Source: Limanda limanda (taxonomy: Eukaryota > Chordata > Actinopteri > Pleuronectiformes > Pleuronectidae). Taken from it: a stretch of DNA of 64,000 nt. The position numbers were made by a program, and so were the translations under genes. Position 1 is the first letter of the stretch, and the number at the start of each line of letters is the position of its first letter. Location of the stretch: NCBI RefSeq assembly GCF_963576545.1, contig NC_083656.1, positions 4,221,686-4,285,685 of the forward strand, in the 5' to 3' direction. Below are positions 1-56,461 of the stretch, in pieces. The notes under the pieces are model-generated. The model saw nothing but the letters and a program-made list of their open reading frames with translations, did no database searches and was not told where the DNA came from.

Positions 1-1436
1 GACTGTCGGTAATTACGAGTTCTGTGAGGAAGGGGGCGCTATCGTGCATTAATTTACTGATGCACATATTTAAATTGAAGATTCCCATCTACGGATCAGT
101 ATCATGTTAAAATATCTTTCAACAAACGAACTTAGCACATTATAACGTATGTAATGTTTCACGCTACAATCCAAGGTCAGCTGAAATGTGGGCATGGCAT
201 CGTAAGGGGGCGTGGCCAGATGTGGGTCATTGTGATGTCATGTGGTATTACAACTACTGACGAGGTGTTTCTGGGGCTTCAGTGTTTTCTGTGGGGAGAA
301 ATTTTACACTTTTACATTCACAAAATAAGCAATATAATAGAGAGAAACACTGGAAAAGCACAATTTCTCCTTTAAAGCCAGGTAGTGACTACGGACCAAA
401 GCGTCTGACAAAACCATGACTACATGAAATTAAAGTTTTGTGGATGACTGGTGTTCATGAGACGTGAGTCTGTTTCGTCATCAGGAGCTCAAACATCATG
501 TGAGAGACATGTTAAACGGTTTTATAAAGTGAATGTCTTATATTTGGATCCCTCAGTCGAACACTCAACCTGTTATGTTTGGTCACTTGTGACATTTGTT
601 TTGGACGTTCATGTTCCCCAGAGACTGAATTCCCTTTGGACTCTCCACCCGCTTTCCCACCCACTACACCATCTGTGACCGAGCTGCAGCCCGACTGTGA
701 ATCACCCGTCATTTAATGAGAAATCCATCGTTTCCTGTGTGTCCTGGATTTGGGTATCGGGATTTCAGCAGCCGCAGACACTGGAGAGTGTAGAGACGAC
801 AGGAACGAGACGAGGACACTGACTGATGTGGAACCGATCGCGCCTCCTGCTGCTCATTATCCCCAACCTTAATTCACACGTGTTAACAATCCTCTGCACC
901 CCCCCGAGTCAAAACACGACATCCTGAGAAACACAGCACAGTCGCCTGAAGCAAGTGAGTCAGCGCTTATCCTTTTCCTTGAAATGCTTCTTCTTATTTT
1001 CATACATCACATCGATTATTTCCCTTCAGGTCATTCGAACGTTTGAGTGGCTTCTTTGTTTTTTTTGGGACCACAACAGTGAAATTATTCCCTTATTCAG
1101 TCTGATAAGCTTTAAAAAGCCTCTCGTCATAATCCTTGACTTTGACTCGAGTTCTTCAGGACGTGTGACGGTGCTGACGAGGTGCGGACTCGGGGATGTG
1201 CTCGTTCTTTTGTTCGGTTTATTTTTGGAGGTGTGCCGATTGATGGCAGAGATCAGAAGTGCAGGAGGGTGAAGTGTGAAAGACAAACTGAGAGGAGGAC
1301 AAGCTGAAGTTGAAACAAGAGGTTCTTTAGACGACACTGCGAGAGGAAAGTAAAGCTCAGTTAAAAAACACAATGAGTCCTTAAGAGGTTAGTGAGACGC
1401 CTGATTTTAAAATGAAAAGGCTTAAAAAGGGCTGTG

Positions 1437-2040
1437 GGGAAAAACTGGAGCCAATCCCAGGTGACGTTGGGCAAGAGGTGGGGTGCGCCCTCTACAGGTC
1501 GTCCTGGCCCATCACAGGGTCAACACACAGGCTACATCCATACTATTGATGTAATTTTAAAACTGATCTCTACACTGTTCACATGATTGTTTCAGCTCCA
1601 TCCAGACTAACACAACCGAAGTGAATACAACTGCCTTCGTGTTTCAGCAGGATTTGATCGCAGGTTCATGTTTAGAGCAAAGGAAGCTTAAATGCAAATG
1701 AATCGGCTTCTTAATGTATCTGCATTCGTAGCTTTTAATAGAGACGAGCCAAAAATGTTGTGTGGAAACAGTTGACGGCAAATTGTCGACACCAGAAGCC
1801 TGATTTGTGTGTCGCCCCCAGAGGCTAAATCATCACCAAGGGAGACAAACAACCATAAACCCCTACAGTTAATCTGGAGTTTCCCATTAGCACCAATCTG
1901 CATGTGTATGGACTGTGGGAGGAAGCCGCAGCACTTAGAAAAATCCCACGCAGACACAGTCGAGCATGACAACTCCACAAAGACAGGAACTGACTGAACC
2001 TGGATTCAAACCGTCAAACCGCTGCTCCACCGTCTCATGT
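1437..2040 (+). repeat. common teleost interspersed repeat, split in two
   Basis: The block CTGGAGCCAATCCCAGGTGA (about 1448 onward) and the later block TGTATGGACTGTGGGAGGAA with GCAGACACAG are both parts of a widespread fish repeat. About 260 bp of other sequence separates them. I recognise the pattern but cannot name the family. Confidence 0.6.
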
Positions 2041-2340
2041 AAATGTTTTAATTTAAAAAAGGAGGTGCATATGTTCCTGAGATGATAGAGAAGAGGAGAA
2101 ACCTGTAACTATCGTCATGTTCAGACAGTTTCTCCTCGTGCTCTGACACCCGGCAGATATTTTTTTACACGACACTGCATGTAGTGTATAATCATCACTT
2201 CTCACACAACCCCTCACACAGAGACAGACATTTTTCAAGTGCAGCGTGCGTGTAGTAAAAGCAATTTATCATCACTGTCACAGGGCGTGATAGGAACTGA
2301 GTGCCCGGCCGGTTTGTGCCGGTTCATATCGGGTCACGCT

Positions 2341-2361
2341 GGGGGGGGGGGGGGGGGGGGG
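2341..2361. repeat. 21-G homopolymer
   Basis: Twenty-one consecutive G on the plus strand give C21 in the ttyh2 transcript, starting 23 nt inside intron 6. Confidence 0.95.
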
Positions 2362-2383
2362 TCGGGGAGGTGAAGCAGCTCAC

Positions 2384-45229
<42,846 letters not shown>

Positions 45230-45660
45230 CCCGGCCCCCCCACACCTCCCAGGAACCACGCAACTTTCAGTGAGCCTCCTCGGTCCCGGTCGAGCCGAGC
45301 AGCGGATCCACTAATCCAGCCTCATCTCATACAAAGGCTGCGATGGAAGCGTGCGTGTGCTGGTTCCAGTGGGAAAAACACGCACACTCCCAGACACGCA
45401 CCAGCCCAGAAAAACCACGCAGGAGAAGTCCCCCCGCAGAGACGGACGCGGTGCAGAGAAGATCCCGCAAAGAAAAGAGGAAAATCAGGATCAGAATAAT
45501 CACAGCGCGTCCATGTGCCGGCGTGCGTCCGCAGCTTCTGATCCGAGCGCACTCCACCACAGCCAGCAGCGGGGGCGCGCACTGGTGAAGGGGGACATGG
45601 AGGAGGGAGGGAGGGGGGGACCACGGGAGCGCGCAGACAGGGACACGCTGAATTAGTTTT
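45230..45660 (-). promoter_or_regulatory. ttyh2: ttyh2 5' untranslated and CpG-rich promoter region
   Basis: Immediately upstream of the ttyh2 ATG the sequence is clearly richer in GC and CpG than its surroundings, for example around 45280-45310, 45440-45460 and 45500-45580. The AT content rises sharply beyond 45650. This is what a CpG-island promoter looks like. No clear TATA box was seen and the transcription start cannot be fixed by eye. Confidence 0.6.
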
Positions 45661-47189
45661 AATTCTGTCTGAGAATAAGAGTGATAATTAAATACCCACA
45701 ATCCTTCAGCTCTTTCATCATTATCACGTTGTTTCATTATTTAAGTGTCGTTTTTATTCTTCCCTGAGTGGAGTCAGTCACCGTGCTGCCACCTGGTGGT
45801 CAGACTTCGTTAGTTCGATTTCTTTTCCATTGTTTTTATTAAAACCTTTTGTTATTAAACAGGTGTTTGTTTGTTCTACTCTGTATTTTACCCATTGTCT
45901 TGCATTAACTTGTTTAATGTTGTAATTAAAATTCATATATTTTCTGTGTTTTTGTCTGTGAAGCACCTTTTAAAGTGCCACATAAGTAAAGAAAAGTTTA
46001 TCATAATTACAAACATCTTTAATCAACCCCATCAACAGAATGAAGACACTAAACGCTGGTGGCCAAAACTTTCGGTCAAGAGTTGACATTAATACTTTTG
46101 AGTAAATGTTCAGTGGAATTGATAGCACATAAATCATCAAATTGCAAAATGTGTCAAACATATACATATTTAGATTTCATCAAAAAATGTTTCTTTGAGA
46201 CTGGCAGGACAAGGGCATTTCATGGGCCGGTCAGAGTTGGGCTCAGTGTACAGCTCTTCTGTATAAAGGTGCATTTAGGCATAGAATCTATAATTCATTC
46301 ATGTTGTAAATGCCACGGTTAAAAGGGTTAAACACGTTGTATTAACCCTGTTTAATAATTCAACAGATTCAATAAACACATGTTCTGATTTGATTTGAAC
46401 AATGAGTGCATGTTAATTTTAAGGTTTTAACTTTGACATGGATTTGCTGTCCTTTTACAGTACATTCACAGATCATTGTAATTAACTGGTCGGTGCATTA
46501 AAGCCGCTGACGGGTGAAGTGAATAACATCGAGTGACTCATTAATACATCATCCTTTAAAGAAGTGGGCTGAAGTCAGGCAGCAGAGAACGGTCAGTTCT
46601 TTAATGTGATGGAAAGAAAAATGTTGAAGTGGAGGAGCTGAGCCACTTTGACTGATCAAATAATATTGAGTCGTCAAGGTCAAAGGTCACATGGGGCTCC
46701 TAGTAGAAGGCAGCAGGATGCATTGTGGGAGAAGTGCAAGCAGAAACTAACTGTTCTGCTGGGAAACCTCAAGTCCTGTCAGTTACATACACCTCCCTTG
46801 ACCGTAGACTAGATGTTAAGGAACACAAGTATTTTAGAGAGATCTCATTCATGCCTCGAAGGCTCAGGACTCTTTAAGTGGCAGAAGGGTGATAGAAACA
46901 GTAGCAGCTGGTTTTAATGTTGAGGATGATCAGTTTGTACATGTACTGTGATATTTATACCAGTGTAGGTAAAATAAAGGTTAGTTACACTGTCTATCTA
47001 CAAGGTAAGTGCCCAGGACATAAGCTATCAAGTTTTCCATGCAACACTGACATCTTGTGGAAAGACGTCAAAACACCACGTCTGAGCTTTTTAAACCAAC
47101 CTGCGATCACACAATTCAGTTTGAACTCATCCTGTTTTTATTGTGAAAATACAGAAGACAAACAAACAATTGACTTAGTTTTTTCTGTT
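45661..47189. other. rpl38-ttyh2 intergenic spacer
   Basis: This AT-rich 1.5-kb spacer lies between the rpl38 poly(A) signal and the ttyh2 promoter. No exon or clear repeat was recognised. A weakly LINE-like ORF near 46917-47240 runs on the plus strand and overlaps the end of rpl38. Confidence 0.5.
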
Positions 47190-47195
47190 TTTATT
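47190..47195 (-). terminator. rpl38: rpl38 polyadenylation signal AATAAA
   Basis: On the minus strand AATAAA lies 24 nt after the TAA stop. Short 3' UTRs of this kind are normal for ribosomal protein genes. Confidence 0.8.
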
Positions 47196-47218
47196 ACAAT
47201 TATTTGTACATCACTGAT

Positions 47219-49635
<2,417 letters not shown>

Positions 49636-49638
<3 letters not shown>

Positions 49639-49653
49639 GCTGCCGGTGGAGGG
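49636..49653 (-). CDS. rpl38: rpl38 start exon (ATG plus about 15 nt of 5' UTR)
   Basis: The ATG (49638-49636) is the last codon before a gtaag donor, so this exon contributes only the initiator Met. Upstream there is a pyrimidine tract ending in cgcag with a branch-point-like CTGAC about 25 nt before it. Read as a 3' splice site, that would make this an 18-nt exon preceded by a non-coding first exon. Alternatively transcription may start in the pyrimidine tract at about 49671. Confidence 0.8.
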
Positions 49654-49863
49654 CTGCGGAGGAAAAGAAAGATGGAGTCAGATTATCGTTTAAAACATCG
49701 GGTTGCAAAGTGACAGCAGGTTAATATTCATATGTTCGTGCAGATCGTGGTGAGGAGAATCACACGTTAGAGGGAAGATGGAGGAGAAGCTGTGTGTGTA
49801 ACAAGATGGAAGATGATGAGAAGTGTTTGGTTTGTTTGTGTGAGAAACGTGAAACTCACTCAC

Positions 49864-49890
49864 TCTGCCGGAGACGGGATGAAGAGGGGT
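49864..49890 (-). other. rpl38: possible rpl38 non-coding exon 1 with TOP-like start
   Basis: About 29 nt downstream of a TATA box the minus strand has a pyrimidine stretch (CCCCTCTTC) suited to a 5'-terminal-oligopyrimidine start. Some 20 nt further on there is a gtgagt donor. This would be a roughly 25-nt untranslated exon spliced to the acceptor just upstream of the ATG exon. The exact start is an inference. Confidence 0.5.
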
Positions 49891-49893
49891 TGG

Positions 49894-49918
49894 ACTTCCG
49901 GTTCAAAGAGTATTTATA
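49894..49918 (-). promoter_or_regulatory. rpl38: rpl38 core promoter: TATA box and ETS/GABP-type site
   Basis: The minus strand reads TATAAATA at 49918-49911, then CCGGAAGT at 49901-49894. Both are common in ribosomal protein promoters, and the spacing to the pyrimidine-rich start at about 49888 is right for TATA-directed initiation. Confidence 0.6.
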
Positions 49919-50290
49919 CCCGGCGACGGCAGCCGCAGAGGGTCAAAGTCTGGAGAGGAGGAAAGCGAAGCACCCGGTGGAGGGACTGGGAGATCATACA
50001 TTTATTTTTATAATAAAATCAAATGGTGTAGGAATCCAAAAAAACATTCAGTTAATGAGTGTGATACACAAATTGTTTACGAGTGTGATGCAAAACAAAA
50101 AAATAAGGCTTCTGATTTTATGCTTAGATAAAAACGAGAAAAGAAAAACAGGCCCAGGAAACAAATTACAGATTTACAGATTTTTTCGTTTTATAGTTCC
50201 AAAGAATTCCAGATTTTCCTCTAATCAAGTTTTGTCGTTTCAGAGAAAAGTAGTTATTACAAATGGGTGCTATCTGCGCCCAGAGCAGCG

Positions 50291-50299
50291 TATTATTAC

Positions 50300-50355
<56 letters not shown>

Positions 50356-50369
50356 GTAGTAGTAGTAGT
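50291..50369. repeat. (ATT)n-(AGT)n compound microsatellite
   Basis: About 20 ATT units are followed by five AGT units, then AT-rich trinucleotide variants. Confidence 0.95.
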
Positions 50370-53300
50370 AATAATACTACTAATAATAAAAATCTGCTCA
50401 GATTAATGTTTAATTTGTTGTGTATCATCAGGGATTTTAGATGAACTTTGTAAATAGTTGTACAATGAATACAGAGGACATGAGCATACAGTAAGTAATC
50501 ATAATTGTATATATGGCCCAGAGATATCAGAAGAATTACAATTAAAGACAACGGGAAGAAGACAAATACATTCCAGTACACACAAAATGTAAAGTTTACA
50601 ATAAAGTGACATAATTATATATATTCGGAGAAAGAGGATGGATACACATGAAGTAAAATTTAGTTTTTCAATTAAAGTTCACACTGTGTGGACAATGAGA
50701 CTTCTAGAGTGACAACCTCCAAAACCTTGATCTCAGCCAGAAAAAAACAAGGTTGAATTGAAACTAAACGATTTCTAAAACGTTCTATTCAAATACTTTT
50801 CAATGGATTATGTTCACACAGAAGGTTGTGTCAATGCTGCAGGTTTACCTAACAGCCCAAGGTCACAGCTGCCTCGGGGGGGCGGCGGTGTTCCTGTCTA
50901 TAGAGGAAGAAAGATTAGGCTGCCAAATCTATTCAATGCAATTTTAAGAATCGTCTGATTGTTGAAATACTTTAATTCAAGTCATAATTGTGTTCGTTCT
51001 ATCAGTGAATTCCTTCTAATCCATTTTACTTCACGTTTATTCTTCTTCCCCTTCTTTCTCCTGGTGAATACAGAGAGGCTGAAAACCCCAGAGGTGATTT
51101 TTTTTCCGAGTGAGCAGACATCAGGCGTCTTATCCGATTCAGGGCCGAGCATCGAGCTGAGGGAGAAGCTTTGCATTTTGATTTGATTGTTGCTTTGGAA
51201 AAATTTTAAGAAATTGCATTCAACCCACAATTTGTTTTTCCTGCAAAACTTGCTGTGTTGGTGCTTTTGTGGAATTTACTCTGGCAGGTGTTTTCTTCAC
51301 TTCAAGACTAACTGCAAATTATGGCTGTTCATTCCCCCCCCCCCCAAAAACAAAATAAAAAAGGAAGAAAGATTTGCCAGAGACCTTCTGCGACTGCACA
51401 CATTACCACCACACCTGCTGACTTATGAGTTCAATTATCTTTAGCCGTCAGGACAGATAAATCCAAACGGTGCCAAAATAATAAGCCTTTAAGTATATAA
51501 ATGGTTCGCGCCGGAGAAAGTGTCATCTATTATCCAAACAACCTGACAAAAATAATTCCATATATCTCCACAGCGGCACAGAAACAACAGTTGGGTCTGT
51601 TGTGCTGCCAAAGTTTCCTTTAGCTTAATGCAGTCTCTTTCCATGGAGATCCACTTCGGCATGACATTAAATTCATAAACAGAGGAAACATCATATCAGT
51701 AATTTATAATTAACCTCCTATCTACCTGTCTGCCCGTGGCCACAGGCCATGTCCCCCTAGATACTCAATCAGCTCTTCTCCGACCGAGCACGTCCTTCTC
51801 TGGGTTTTAAAATTTCAGCAGCCTCCTGTCAGTCACAGCAAGAGACAGATTGTGTGCAGTGTTTCAATAAAGATTTCAGGATTTCAGATGACGGATAGAA
51901 TCCCCTGCAACACAAGCACAGGACGTCTATGTTTTTATATCATCGTTCCTGTTGTTGTTTTTTCGTGTGTTTGTTTGCAGCCACAAATCATTTTCCTCTC
52001 CAGAACAACAGCTAGAATGATCAGTTTATCTCAGTGTGGCTCTTGTGTTTTCCTCGCTGCCCACAAGATCTGTTTCTCCAGCTGGCGTTCAGTCACACGG
52101 CCCGTTCGGCCTCTGCTCGCTCAGCTCGCCGCTGCTGATGTATGTGCATCGCCCGTGCACGTGGGAGGAAACGTAGAGGAACTCATAGCCTCTGTGAAAG
52201 GTCGCCGCTGGGTCCTCACTCCTTTTGAACAGGTTATAAAAGACGTCCTTGATCACTGTTCACAGGATGTGAGAGAACGAAGCTGCTGAGTTTCACAGGG
52301 TCGGAGTTTAGACACAGATGTGAGGAGCTTAAACTTTATACAATCTAGAATCAATGCAATGGATATTTTGTCATTTTAATTCGTTTTCAACATTTAGTTT
52401 CTTCTTTCATATAAATACTTTTCTTTTTTCATTAAACTCCATTATATATATATATAAGAAACAATATTAACATGGTAACCTTTTGTTTTCCACAGACTGG
52501 GCTTAATGAGATGGAGAAAACTTGATCAAAAAACATCACTGTTATTATAATTTATATTAAAAATAGAAATGCTGCCTTTAATCCTCCATTCGCTGCAGTT
52601 TCCGTCCTTCCAGGTGTTCCTAACAAATTGCAGTCATGATGACACTGTGACCTTCCTTCCTCTGTGCTAAAGGAAGAACAAATATACTCACAAATCACTT
52701 TATAAGGAACACCTGTAGACCTGCTTACTCATGCAATCAATCTGATGTTGCAGCGCCGCAGTGCATCATGCAGCTGCGGCTCAGGAGCCTCAGAGCATCA
52801 GGACGGTTAAAAGACGGACTGATGTGAGTGTTTCTGAAGCTGCTGCTCTCCTGGGATTCTCCCACACAGACGTCTGCAGAGGGAAAAACAACAATTCGGA
52901 GAGCAGCAGCTCTGCAGGTGGAAAAGCAGCCGGTTGATGAGGGAGGTCAGAGAAGAAAGGTCAGAGCTGGTTCGAGCTCAGAGAGAGAGGCACAGTTACT
53001 CAGCAGGAAATAAGCTCAGGACTTTTCCAGCCAACAACAGGAAACTGAGGCTGCAGTGGGAACAGGCTCATCATCACCAACCAGCCTGGTGTGATAAATC
53101 CTATTTCTGCTCAGGCTGCAGACAGTCGGGTCAGAATGTGGCGGCAGCGTGAATCCATGAACCCAACCTGCCTCATGTCAGTGGTCCGAGCTGCTGGTGC
53201 TGCTGCCGGTGCTGGTGTTGGTGGTGGTGGGGGGGAAATGTGTGTTTTCTGGGTACAGTTTTAGGGACTGACAATACAAATCAATCATTGTCTACATAGC

Positions 53301-53865
53301 ACAGCTTGTCTGAGTATTGCTGTTGACCACGTGCATCTCTTTATAGCCACAGTCGATCATCTTTTAATGTCTATTTCTACCGTGATAATGGACAAAGTCA
53401 CACAGGTCGTCCCAAACAGCTGTGAACATCTGTGTTGAGAGCAGAGGAACAAGTGTTCTTTATATAAAGAGCTGAGTATACAGGAAAAGTTACAGGTATA
53501 AACATGGACAGCATGTTAGTCTGTAGTTGTATTATCAAGATGTCAGAGTCAACAAACTGTTAAACTCCAATAACATATATCAGGATACATATATATTATG
53601 ATTAGTGAAAGTAAATGAGCTGTTAAAGGTCAGTTTCTGTATTGTAACAATTAAAAACTGTGTTAATATGAAATTATGATAAACCATTAAAACAACATTA
53701 AGGGATTTTGAGCTGCACAGGATCCGAAACAGAACCACAAGCGTTAAGTGAATTTATTCCTCTACATAGGTTTCATGTACAATTCTTAATTCTATCAATT
53801 CTTGTGTTGTGAGTGTATTTATAATATGTATCATCTATTTTCATTTGTTGCCTACACTACAAGCC

Positions 53866-53896
<31 letters not shown>

Positions 53897-56052
53897 AGAG
53901 GGAGGATCAGCTCAGCCTCGTAGATTATAACAAATGACCACGCTTGGTTTAACTAAAGCTCTTTTCCACCAGGATGATCTTTATTCCATTTGCTTGCACA
54001 GCAACAAACATGATCCTCGGTGCCAAGCTGCTTGTAATAACACGTCTGATTCCAAATGTACATCTATATGTGCTTTACAGTTGCACTTCTGGATTCCGGG
54101 CGGTAGAGGGCAGTGAGTAATTGTTGCTGAGGCTGTGAGAAGCGTCTCCTCCTCAGTGAGGACGATGGGAGACGCTGTGGATCCAGGAATAGACTCCACC
54201 GGTCTCTACACAGCCTTTTATCTCTGTTTACTGCTTTAGTGACATGTGAAAAGACAGATATTTGGATTTATAAGATGTCGTGCAAGTGGAATTAACCATT
54301 ACGCCCTAAAAAGTCTGTCTTTGCTATAAACACATCTCAACTTACCCGTATGAATAAGATTCGTTCCTCCTTCAAGATGTAAAGAACGTCTCTAAACATC
54401 CCATCATTCTTTCAGGATTTGGACTGAGACTTTTCCTTTTCACTCTTTTAAAAACTGTTATTATCTGCTCTCTAAAAAGAGATGGATTCAATAAACCTCG
54501 GGCAACTATTTGTTTATTTACACAGCAGCGTTTGTTGGTTTTTGAATTCCTTCTGCACTGAAAGCTATTGGACACACCTACAATCAGAAATTCCCTTTTT
54601 TTTGTGTGAGTTTGGTCAATGGAATAAAAATGTGAACCCTCAGGCGAAGGGCTGATCGTAGATTGTTAACTATTCTTGATCATTAAAAAGGCAAAGACGG
54701 GGTTAGGGGACGAAAGAGGAATCATCTTATAGCTCAGAGATGCTTTTTAACAGATGTTGTAGGTGATACTCTTCATTTCCCCCCGGGCAGCTTCTGTCGT
54801 TAATCACAATTTGATCTGAGACCCAACAAAAGATCACCTGAAATAGTTAACTGAAGCGTCCTCATTGGATTTATTCCGCTCGTGGAGGTTTTTAATGCAC
54901 GTCGAGCATGATCGCACTGTAAAGTAGAGCAGCAGCGGTCGGCCAGGTTGTGTTATTTTACTTTATTTCTTCATGTAAAGGATTAACTGTGTTCAGAAAG
55001 TTATTACTCACCCCGGGAAACAACCTGCGGGGATAATGTGGGGTGAAATACGGAGGCTTAGAAGTTAATGTGAAATTAAATCTGTGCCACTGAAGTTGTG
55101 TTGGAGTGCGTCTGTCATTAGAGATGCAGGAGGAGAGCGTGTGCTTCAGAATCCTTTCTCCCGCACTGCCGCGCTAATCTCCACGATTATTGATCCGATC
55201 GATTCGTCAAGTATTGATCCCTCGAGCGGCCGTCTTATCAGAGGCAAACCCGGAGTACATCTGCAGATGAGGGGAGATTATTAGAGTCTGAAGATTTACC
55301 CAGACAGAATCTCAATGTCGGCAGGACATGTCAGAGCGGCCGACACCGTTGAGAAAGTTTCTGTGAAGTTCTCAGTCGTCTCGTCCTCAGATCTGACGCC
55401 TCGCTGCAAATTGCTCCTGTGAGTAATCGATGCAGCTTCTTGTCACTCTGCACCGTTGTTTTAATGCCGGTTCCAGATGTGAATTTTTGACCTTTAAATG
55501 TGGAGCTGGACGATGAAAGTCCGGAGGCTCTCACTCAGCGTTCAGTCCCTGCGGAGAATGTCAGGATGATCTCAGGAGTTCAGAGCAGATCTAAAAGCAG
55601 CTTTAGAGCAAAAATAAAAAGTGACAGAGAGGAGAACAGGCGGGAGGAGGAACATCAGTGTGCTCTGCAGGTGGAGTTTTGCAGATTTAAATGCTGCGCT
55701 GAAGGCTCATGCAGAGGAGGTCACAGAGGTCAAGGCCAGTCTTAAAGATGCCTCTGAGCAGGGTGTTAAAAATCCATTCAGTTTCACAAGAATTCATAGA
55801 TGTGTCACTTATTCCTTCCAGTCATCAGTCGCACCTGTTAGCCCTCAGGCCTTCTCCACTTGTCTCCGTCGTGCCGGGCCTCGGGGCCGACACACCGGAC
55901 CTCAGAGACTGAGCGCTGGTGGATGAATGTTACATCGAAGGTGGATAGAAGTGCAAAATGTGAAGGGTGGTAATTTCTTTTGATTCTAAGCAAGGTTAAA
56001 GGGTGGAGGAGGAGAGAAGACGAAACAGAAGCGATGTCTTATGAACCGATAT

Positions 56053-56461
56053 CAGGGGTTTGAAAACTTCTCAGCCTTCGACCCCCAAAAATATTTGTAC
56101 CAGAGACTTGGGACCACAACTCTTTTCCCGAATAGTCACAACGGAAACACAACGACAACAGAAGTGAGCAACTATTGATGTTGACAAAATTGGCTGGTAC
56201 AGGTGCTTGGAGCGCATCTGTACCGTAACTCACCAAATAGACAAGCATTGCATTTTAAACAGAGACTGTGTTGTCTGGGTTTTCACAAACGACAGCTCAC
56301 TGTAAAACAATAAGTAAATCTCTCATAGTTGTGCTGTAGCTTTTAAATTCATGTTTTGTGTTAATTCCCTTGTGTGAGACGTCTCAGCCTCCGTTTATAT
56401 GAATGTCCTTCTGTGTATCGTGAATCGCACGTGGTCCCGACCCATTGTTTGGGAACCACTG
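56053..56461. mobile_element. hAT (Charlie-like) remnant
   Basis: The left end reads CAGGGGTTTGAAAACTT and the right end, reversed, reads CAGTGGTTCCCAAAC. These are typical hAT/Charlie-type termini in vertebrates. The 409-bp interior has no recognisable transposase and no matching 8-bp target duplication was seen. Confidence 0.45.

Larger units (their letters stand above)
1..2383 (-). other. ttyh2 intron 6 (partial)
   Basis: No exon was recognised here on either strand. It contains two pieces of a common teleost interspersed repeat (about 1437-1535 and 1800-2040) and a run of 21 G at 2341-2361. The rest is unremarkable single-copy-looking DNA. Confidence 0.6.

Noticed and set aside
49794..50444. 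216-codon plus-strand ORF next to rpl38
   Set aside because: It overlaps the rpl38 promoter and first exon in antisense and is lengthened by the ATT microsatellite (poly-Ile). It has no domain or splice context.
51852..52289. 145-codon plus-strand ORF
   Set aside because: It shows no recognisable family, signal or flanking splice sites, and mixed composition. It is most likely chance.
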